From NCBI GenBank assembly GCA_942159475.1, contig OW804097.1, forward strand, positions 3,804,685-3,868,684: a stretch of DNA of 64,000 bases. The letters run 5' to 3'. The notes under the pieces were generated by a model. It did no database searches. It worked only from the letters and a program-made list of their open reading frames with translations, and was not told the DNA's origin. The position numbers were made by a program, and so were the translations under genes. This document shows, one piece after another, positions 52,601-61,600 of the stretch. Origin of the DNA: Sthenelais limicola (Eukaryota; Annelida; Polychaeta; Phyllodocida; Sigalionidae). Each line of letters begins with the position of its first letter. Position 1 is the first letter of the stretch.

Positions 52601-55600
52601 GAGCAGAGATGGGAATAGAGCAGCAGGCACAAGGCAGTCCTACAGGCCAGTGCTGCAAGCTGCTTGTATAGACCTGGAACAAGAAGCACAAGACCAGTGC
52701 CATGCTGCAGCAAGTGTCTCCCTGCAACAGCAGCAACAAGTAAAACAGCAACAACAGCAGCTGCAAGGTCGACAGCAGCAGCAACAGCAACAGCAACAAC
52801 AGCAACAACAGCAACAAGTACCACAGTCTGGTGGAGGGTTTGGAAGTGCCCCTCCCACACAACAGAGAGGTGGAGGGTTTGGAAGTGCCCCTCCCCCAAT
52901 ACAGAGAGGTGGAGGATTTGGAAGTGCCCCTCCCCCACAACAGTCTGGTGGAGGATTTGGAAGTGCCCCTCCCCCACAACAGTCAACTGGAGGGTTTGGA
53001 AGTGCCCCTCCCCCACAACAGTCAACTGGAGGGTTTGGAAGTGCCCCTCCCCCACAACAGTCTGGTGGAGGATTTGGAAGTGCCCCTCCCCCACAACAGT
53101 CTGGTGGAGGATTTGGAAGTGCCCCTCCCCCACAACAGTCTGGTGGAGGATTTGGAAGTGCCCCTCCCCCACTACAGTCAACTGGAGGGTTTGGAAGTGC
53201 CCCTCCCCCACTACAGTCTGGTGGAGGATTTGGAAGTGCCCCTCCCCCACAACAGTCTGGTGGAGGGTTTGGAAGTGCCCCTCCCCCACAACAGTCAGGT
53301 GGAGGGTTTGGAAGTGCCCCTCCCCCACAACAGTCTGGTGGAGGATTTGGAAGTGCCCCTCCCCCACAACAGTCTGGTGGAGGGTTTGGAAGTGCCCCTC
53401 CCCCACAACAGTCTGGTGGAGGATTTGGAAGTGCCCCTCCCCCACAACAGTCAGGTGGAGGGTTTGGAAGTGCCCCTTCCCCACAACAGTCAGGTGGAGG
53501 GTTTGGAAGTGCCCCTCCCCCACAACAGTCTGGTGGAGGATTTGGAAGTGCCCCTCCCCCACAACAGTCAGGTGGAGGGTTTGGAAGTGCCCCTCCCCCA
53601 ATACAGAGAGGTGGAGGGTTCAGCTTTGGAAATATCTCCTCTCCTCAAACCTCTAGTGTGTTTGGAAGTGGGCCATCACCTCAAACCTTTGGAGGGTTTG
53701 GCAGTCCCTCCTCAACTCAAGGCTCGTGCAGATTTGGCTCTCCACCTCAAAATGGCTCTCCACCTCAAAAACTATTGAGTCTGTTTGGTCCATGTACAAC
53801 TCCTGCACCATCATTTGGTGCACCTACAACTACTGCACCATCGTTTGGTGCACCTTCCACTTCTACACCATCATCAGTGTTTGGTGCACCTCCCACTACT
53901 GCAACATCACTGTTTGGTGCACCTACGACTGCTGCATCATCTACCTTTGGTGCACCTACATCACTGTTTGGTGCACCTACATCACTGTTTGGTGTTTGGT
54001 TTGGTTCCACTACACCACATACAGTAGGAGAGTTTGGTGCACCTAAGTCACTGTTTGGTGCACCTACAAATACTGCACCATCGTTTGGTGCACCTTCCAC
54101 TACTGCATCATCATCGTTTGGTGCACCTCCCACTACTGCACCATCGTTTGGTGCACTACCCACTACTGCACCATCGTTTGGTGCACCTTCCACTACTGCA
54201 CCATCACTGTTTGGTGCATCTACAACTGCTGCACCATCGTTTGGTGCACCTTCAACTGCTGCATCATCGTTTGGTGCATCTACAACTGCTGCACCATCGT
54301 TTGGTGCACCTTCAACTGCTGCACCATCATCGTTTGGTGCACCTTCCACTACTGCTCCATCATCAGTGTTTGGTGCACCTACAACTACTGCACCATCGTT
54401 TGGTAAACCTTCAACTACTGCACCACCATCGTTTGGTGCACCTTCAACTACTGCACCGTCAGCGTTTGGTGCACCTTTCACTACTGCACCATCATTGTTT
54501 GGTGCACCTTTCACTACTGCACCATCATCGTTTGGTGCACCTTCCACTACTGCTCCATCATCGTTTGGTGCACCTTCCTCTACTGCACCATCGTTTGGTG
54601 CACCTTCCACTACTGCACCATCACTGTTTGGTGCATCTACAACTACTGCACCACCCTCGTTTGGTGCACCTACAACTACTGCATCATCGTTTGGTGCCCC
54701 TTCCACTACTGCACCATCGTTTGGTGCACCTTCCACTACTGCACCATCGTTTGGTGCACCTTCCACTACTGCACCATCGTTTGGTGCACCTTCAACTACT
54801 GCACCATCATCACTGTTTGGTGCACCTACAACTACTGCACCATCATCACTGTTTGGTGCACCTACAACTACTGCACCATCATCACTGTTTGGTGCACCTT
54901 CCACTACTGCTGCACCATCGTTTGGTGCATCTTCAACTGCTGCACCATCGTTTGGTGCACCTTTGACTACTGCACCATCACTGTTTGGTGCATCTACATC
55001 TCCTGCACCATCACTGTTTGGTGCATCTACAACTCCTGCACCATCATCGTTTCGTGCATCTTCAACTGCTGCACCATCGTTTGGTGCACCTTTGACTACT
55101 GCACCATTATCAGTGTTTGGTGCACCTTCCACTACTGCACCATCATCAGTGTTTGGTGCACCTTTAACTGCTGCACCGTCAGCTTTTGGTGCACCTACGA
55201 CTGCTGCATCATCTCCGTTTGGTGCACCTTCCACTACACCACAGAGAGTAGGAGGGTTTGGTGCACCTACATCACTGTTTGGTGCACCTTCAACTACTGC
55301 ACCATCACTGTTTGGTGCATCTACATCTCCTGCACCATCACTGTTTCGTGCATCTACATCTCCTGCACCATCACCGTTTGGTGCACCTTCTACTGCTGCA
55401 TCATTGTTTGGTGCACCTTCCACTACTGCACCATCGTTTGGTGCACCTTCAACTACTGCACCATCATCACTGTTTGGTGCACCTTCCACTACTGCATCAT
55501 CATCACTGTTTGGTGCACCTACAACTACTGCACCATCACTGTTTGGTGCACCTACAACTGCTGCACCATCGTTTGGTGCACCTTCAACTACTGCACCATC

Positions 55601-58600
55601 ATCACTGTTTGGTGCACCTTCCACTACTGCACCATCATTTGGTGCACCTTCAACTGCTGCACCATCACTGTTTGGTGCACCTTCTACTGCTGCATCAGTG
55701 TTTGGTGCACCTTCCACTACTGCACCATCATCAGTGTTTGGTGCACCTTCTACTGCTGCATCAGTGTTTGGTGCACCTTCAACTGCTGCACCATCATCAC
55801 TGTTTGGTGCACCTTCTACTGCTGCATCAGTGTTTGGTGCACCTTCCACTACTGCACCATCGTTTGGTGCACCTTTGACTACTGCACCATCATTTGGTGC
55901 ACCTTCAACTACTGCACCATCGTTTGGTGCACCTTCAACTGCTGCACCATCGTTTGGTGCACCTACAACTACAGCACAACCAGGAGGACTGTTTGGTGCA
56001 CCTGCTCCTGCTTCAGCACAACCAGAAGGACTGTTTGGTGCATCTGCACCTGCTTCAGCACAACCAGGAGGATTGTTTAGTGCACCTGCACCTGCTTCAG
56101 CACAACCAGGAGGACTGTTTGGTGCACCTGCTTCAGCGCAACCAGGAGGACTGTTTGGTGCACCTGCTTCAGTGCAACCAGGAGGACTGTTTGGTGCACC
56201 TGCACCTGCTTCAGCACAACCAGGAGGATTGTTTGGTGCACCTGCACCTGCTTCAGTGCAACCAGGAGGACTGTTTGGTGCACCTGCACCTGCTTCAGCA
56301 CAACCAGGAGGATTGTTTAGTGCACCTGCACCTGCTTCAGCACAACCAGGGGGACTGTTTGGTGCACCTGCACCTGCTTCAGCACAACCAGGAGGACTGT
56401 TTGGTGCACCTGCACCTGCTTCAGTGCAACCAGGAGGATTGTTTAGTGCACCTGCACCTGCTTCAGCACAACCAGGGGGACTGTTTGGTGCACCTGCACC
56501 TGCTTCAGCACAACCAGGAGGACTGTTTGGTGCACCTGCACCTGCTTCAGTGCAACCAGGAGGATTGTTTAGTGCACCTGCACCTGCTTCAGTGCAACCA
56601 GGAGGACTGTTTGGTGCACCTGCACCTGCTTCAGCGCAACCAGGAGGACTGTTTGGTGCACCTGGTTCAGCACAACCAGGAGGATTGTTTGGTGCACCTG
56701 CTCCTGCTTCAGCACAACCAGGAGGATTGTTTGGTGCACCTGCACCTGCTTCAGCACAACCAGGAGGACTGTTTGGTGCACCTGCACCTGCTTCAGCACA
56801 ACCAGGAGGACTGTTTGGTGCACCTGCACCTGCTTCAGCACAACCAGGAGGATTGTTTGGTGCACCTGCACCTGCTTCAGCACAACCAGGAGGATTGTTT
56901 GGTGCACCTGCACCTGCTTCAGTGCAACCAGGAGGATTGTTTGGTGCACCTGCACCTGCTTCAGCACAACCAGGAGGATTGTTTAGTGCACCTACAAATA
57001 CTGCACCACCACTATTTGGTGCATTTACAACTACAGCACCACGATCATTTGGTGCACCTTCTACTGTACCACTGACTTTTAATAAGGATCCTGGTCCTGG
57101 ACAGACAATCTTTGACTCGTTTAAAAAATACCGGTTGCAGAACATAGGCACAGAGTGGTTGAGCCCTGAAGAACAGCGTGCTGTAGTGTATGAAGTCACG
57201 GCGTGTGGTAGTCTGTTGGGGGAGTCCGGGCCGGGGGAGGAACTGTTGGATACGGGAAGAAACACAGAACCTGCAGCAGGCCTAGACATGACATCACCCT
57301 GTGCTGACCACTCAAGGTAAAGTATATAATCTATGTAATATATCCTTTACTTTTAAAGGTCCTCATATGGACTACATTTAGTTACTTTACTGTTTATTGA
57401 CCCCCAAAAATATTGGAAATTTTTTTTCAAAAACGAAAATATCAAACTTAAAATCTAGAAATACTATTGTTTACTATCATTGGAATCAGCTTGATCTCAT
57501 CTTTTCAAATCTAATGTTATCTCAAAATCTATTTTTAGCGACTTATGACTCATTTCCCTAAAACACATCACATTTATTCCTTAATATTGCAGGCCTAGAC
57601 ATGACATCACCCAGTATTTATTCCTAATTGCATGAATAGGGGATCGGCATGCGCCACTGCACATGTCTGGTATAGTGCATGCTGGGATAGATTATGATGG
57701 AATCTGACATACAAATATTTGGCATCATTTTTATTGAAAATTGGAAGAATGTTTTCACTGTTATGTAACATTACGTAACATTGTGTAACCTCATTATATT
57801 TATATTAATAATTAATTATCACCCATTTATTATATTATCTCTTGCTCCTTCCTTACACCTTAACATCACCAATATCTTAGCTTGTGTACATGGTCTATGA
57901 AAACCAAATGCACGATGGGAAAGATGGAGGCCTGTTCTATGATTCCCTACCCTCAGTCTCTTCTATCTATTTACATGTTTCTACCAGAGATTCCCTACCC
58001 TCAGTCTCTTCTATCTATTTACATGTTTCTACCAGAGATTCCCTGCCCTCAGTCTCTTCTATCTATTTACATGTTTCTACCAGATTCCCTGCCCTCAGTC
58101 TCTTCTATCTATTTACATGTTTCTACCAGAGATTCCCTGCCCTCAGTCTCTTCTATCTATTTACTTGTTTCTACCAGAGATTCCCTGCCCTCAGTCTCTT
58201 CTATTTACTTGTTTCTACCAGAGATTCCCTGCCCTCAGTCTCTTCTATCTATTTACATGTTTCTACCAGAGATTCCTGCCCTCAGTCTCTTCTATATATT
58301 TACTTGTTTCTACCAGAGATTCCCTACCCTCAGTCTCTTCTATCTATTTACATGTTTCTACCAGAGATTCCTGCCCTCAGTCTCTTCTATCTATTTACAT
58401 GTTTCTACCAGAGATTCCCTGCCCTCAGTCTCTTCTATCTATTTACATGTTTCTACCAGAGATTCCCTGCCCTCAGTCTCTTCTATCTATTTACTTGTTT
58501 CTACCAGAGATTCCCTGCCCTCAGTCTCTTCTATTTACTTGTTTCTACCAGAGATTCCCTGCCCTCAGTCTCTTCTATTTACTTGTTTCTACCAGAGATT

Positions 58601-61600
58601 CCCTGCCCTCAGTCTCTTCTATCTATTTACATGTTTCTACCAGAGATTCCTGCCCTCAGTCTCTTCTATCTATTTACATGTTTCTACCAGAGAATCCCTG
58701 CCCTCAGTCTCTTCTATTTACATGTTTCTACCAGAGATTCCCTACCCTCAGTCTCTTCTATCTATCAACATGTTTCTACCAGAGATTCCCTACCCTCAGT
58801 CTCTTCTATTTATTTACATGTTTCTACCAGAGATTCCCTACCCTCAGTCTCTTCTATCTACTTGTTTCTACCAGAGTTTCCCTGCCCTCAGTCTCTTCTA
58901 TCTATTTACATGTTTCTACCAGAGATTCCTGCCCTCAGTCTCTTCTATCTATTTACATGTTTCTACCAGAGAATCCCTGCCCTCAGTCTCTTCTATTTAC
59001 ATGTTTCTACCAGAGATTCCCTACCCTCAGTCTCTTCTATCTATCAACATGTTTCTACCAGAGATTCCTGCCCTCAGTCTCTTCTATTTACTTGTTTCTA
59101 CCAGAGATTCCCTGCCCTCAGTCTCTTCTATCTATTTACTTGTTTCTACCAGAGATTCCCTGCCCTCAGTCTCTTCTATCTATTTACATGTTTCTACCAG
59201 AGATTCCCTACCCTCAGTCTCTTCTATCTATTTACTTGTTTCTACCAGAGATTCCCTGCCCTCCGTCTCTTCTATCTATTTACTTGTTTCTACCAGAGAT
59301 TCCCTGCCCTCAGTCTCTTCTATCTATTTACTTGTTTCTACCAGAGATTCCCTGCCCTCAGTCTCTTCTATCTATTTACATGTTTCTACCTGAGATTCCC
59401 TACCCTCAGTCTCTTCTATCTATTTACATGTTTCTACCTGAGATTCCCTACCCTCAGTCTCTTCTATCTATTTACATGTTTCTACCAGAGATTCCCTACC
59501 CTCAGTCTCTTCTATCTATTTACATGTTTCTACCAGAGATTCCCTGCCCTCAGTCTCTTCTATCTATTTACTTGTTTCTACCAGAGATTCCCTGCCCTCA
59601 GTCTCTTCTATCTATTTACTTGTTTCTACCTGAGATTCCCTACCCTCAGTCTCTTCTATTTACTTGTTTCTACCAGAGATTCCCTGCCCTCAGTCTCTTC
59701 TATTTACTTGTTTCTACCAGAGATTCCCTGCCCTCAGTCTCTTCTATCTATTTACATGTTTCTACCAGAGATTCCCTGCCCTCAGTCTCTTCTATTTATT
59801 TACTTGTTTCTACCAGAGATTCCCTGCCCTCAGTCTCTTCTATCTATTTACTTGTTTCTACCAGAGATTCCCTGCCCTCAGTCTCTTCTATTTACTTGTT
59901 TCTACCAGAGATTCCCTGCCCTCAGTCTCTTCTATCTATTTACATGTTTCTACCAGAGATTCCCTGCCCTCAGTCTCTTCTATTTACATGTTTCTACCAG
60001 AGATTCCCTACCCTCAGTCTCTTCTATCTATTTACATGTTTCTACCAGAGATTCCCTGCCCTCAGTCTCTTCTATTTACATGTTTCTACCAGAGATTCCC
60101 TGCCCTCAGTCTCTTCTATTTATTTACTTGTTTCTACCAGAGATTCCCTGCCCTCAGTCTCTTCTATCTATTTACTTGTTTCTACCAGAGATTCCCTGCC
60201 CTCAGTCTCTTCTATTTACTTGTTTCTACCAGAGATTCCCTGCCCTCAGTCTCTTCTATCTATTTACATGTTTCTACCAGAGATTCCCTGCCCTCAGTCT
60301 CTTCTATTTACATGTTTCTACCAGAGATTCCCTGCCCTCAGTCTCTTCTATTTACTTGTTTCTACCAGAGATTCCCTGCCCTCAGTCTCTTCTATCTATT
60401 TACATGTTTCTACCAGAGATTCCCTACCCTCAGTCTCTTCTATTTACATGTTTCTACCAGAGATTCCCTACCCTCAGTCTCTTCTATTTACTTGTTTCTA
60501 CCAGAGATTCCCTGCCCTCAGTCTCTTTTATCTATTTACTTCATTGTTTCCTTGTAGTGCCAATAGTGAGGTGGAGGAGGAGCAGGAGGACACTGCCTCA
60601 GCGGGCGGTGGGTCTGCGTTGGCCTACTTGTGGCGTGTGCAAGATGATGAAGAGGAGAGAGACTTCCTGCTGTGGCACATCTTCTCACTTCAACACCAAG
60701 AGGTAAAGTTTGGGTCTATATTTTACATATTTTATCATATTCCTTATTTGTGATGTGTTCCAGGAAAATGAGTCATAAGTCGCTAAAAATAGATTTTGAG
60801 ATACCATTAGATTTTAAAAGATGAGATCAAGCTGATTCCAATGATAGTAAACAGTCTAATAATCTCATAAGTATTTCTAGAATTTAGTTTGATATTTTCG
60901 TTTTTGAAAAAAAAGTATCCAATATTTCTGGGGGTCTATAAACAGTAAAGTTACTAAATGTAGTCCATATGGTAACCTTTAAAACTAAAGAATGTATTAT
61001 ATAGATTTTCCTGAAATTTGATACACCGATTGATAGAAGTCTAAGTGATGAACTCGCTAAAAATCAGAACATTCCAATAATGTGATCTTGTGAAAACAAC
61101 ACTTTGAAAAATATCAATTTTGCGATTTATGACTCATTTTCCTGAAACACAACACATTTATCAACTTATTCAAAAACAAATCATAATAGGGGACTTGCAT
61201 GTGCCACTGCGCATGTCTGGTACAGTGCATCATGGGATAGATTTTGATGAAATCTGACATATGAATATTTGGTAACATCTTTTTTAAAAAATGCAAGAAT
61301 GTTTTTAGGAATATCACAGCTTTTATAAATGTTCTATGAAAACCAAATGCATGATGGCAATGGTGGTGGCTTGTGTTATGGAAACATGTATAATACATGG
61401 ATATTGACATTAGAGCATTAAACAATGTTTTCTATAGATTTGACACTGTACCATTAGTCCCATAATGCCATGCAAATCAGGATTCAAAATGGCGGCTATG
61501 CAACTCCCCTATTAGGACTTGCCAAGTCTCCAAAGCAAAGGTTCTAGTGGTATTCCACTAAAGTATACATTGATGTGCAGATTCATATGCTTAACTGGTT

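Noticed and set aside
53765..57289. 1,174-codon minus-strand ORF opposite the FG exon, and long plus-strand ORFs in other frames
   Set aside because: Mirror of in-frame coding repeats. The frame used is the one that joins exon 29 and exon 31 in phase and gives FG repeats.
57884..60706. 940-codon plus-strand ORF
   Set aside because: Repeat array of acceptor-like units in intron 30. Only its last part overlaps exon 31, in another frame.
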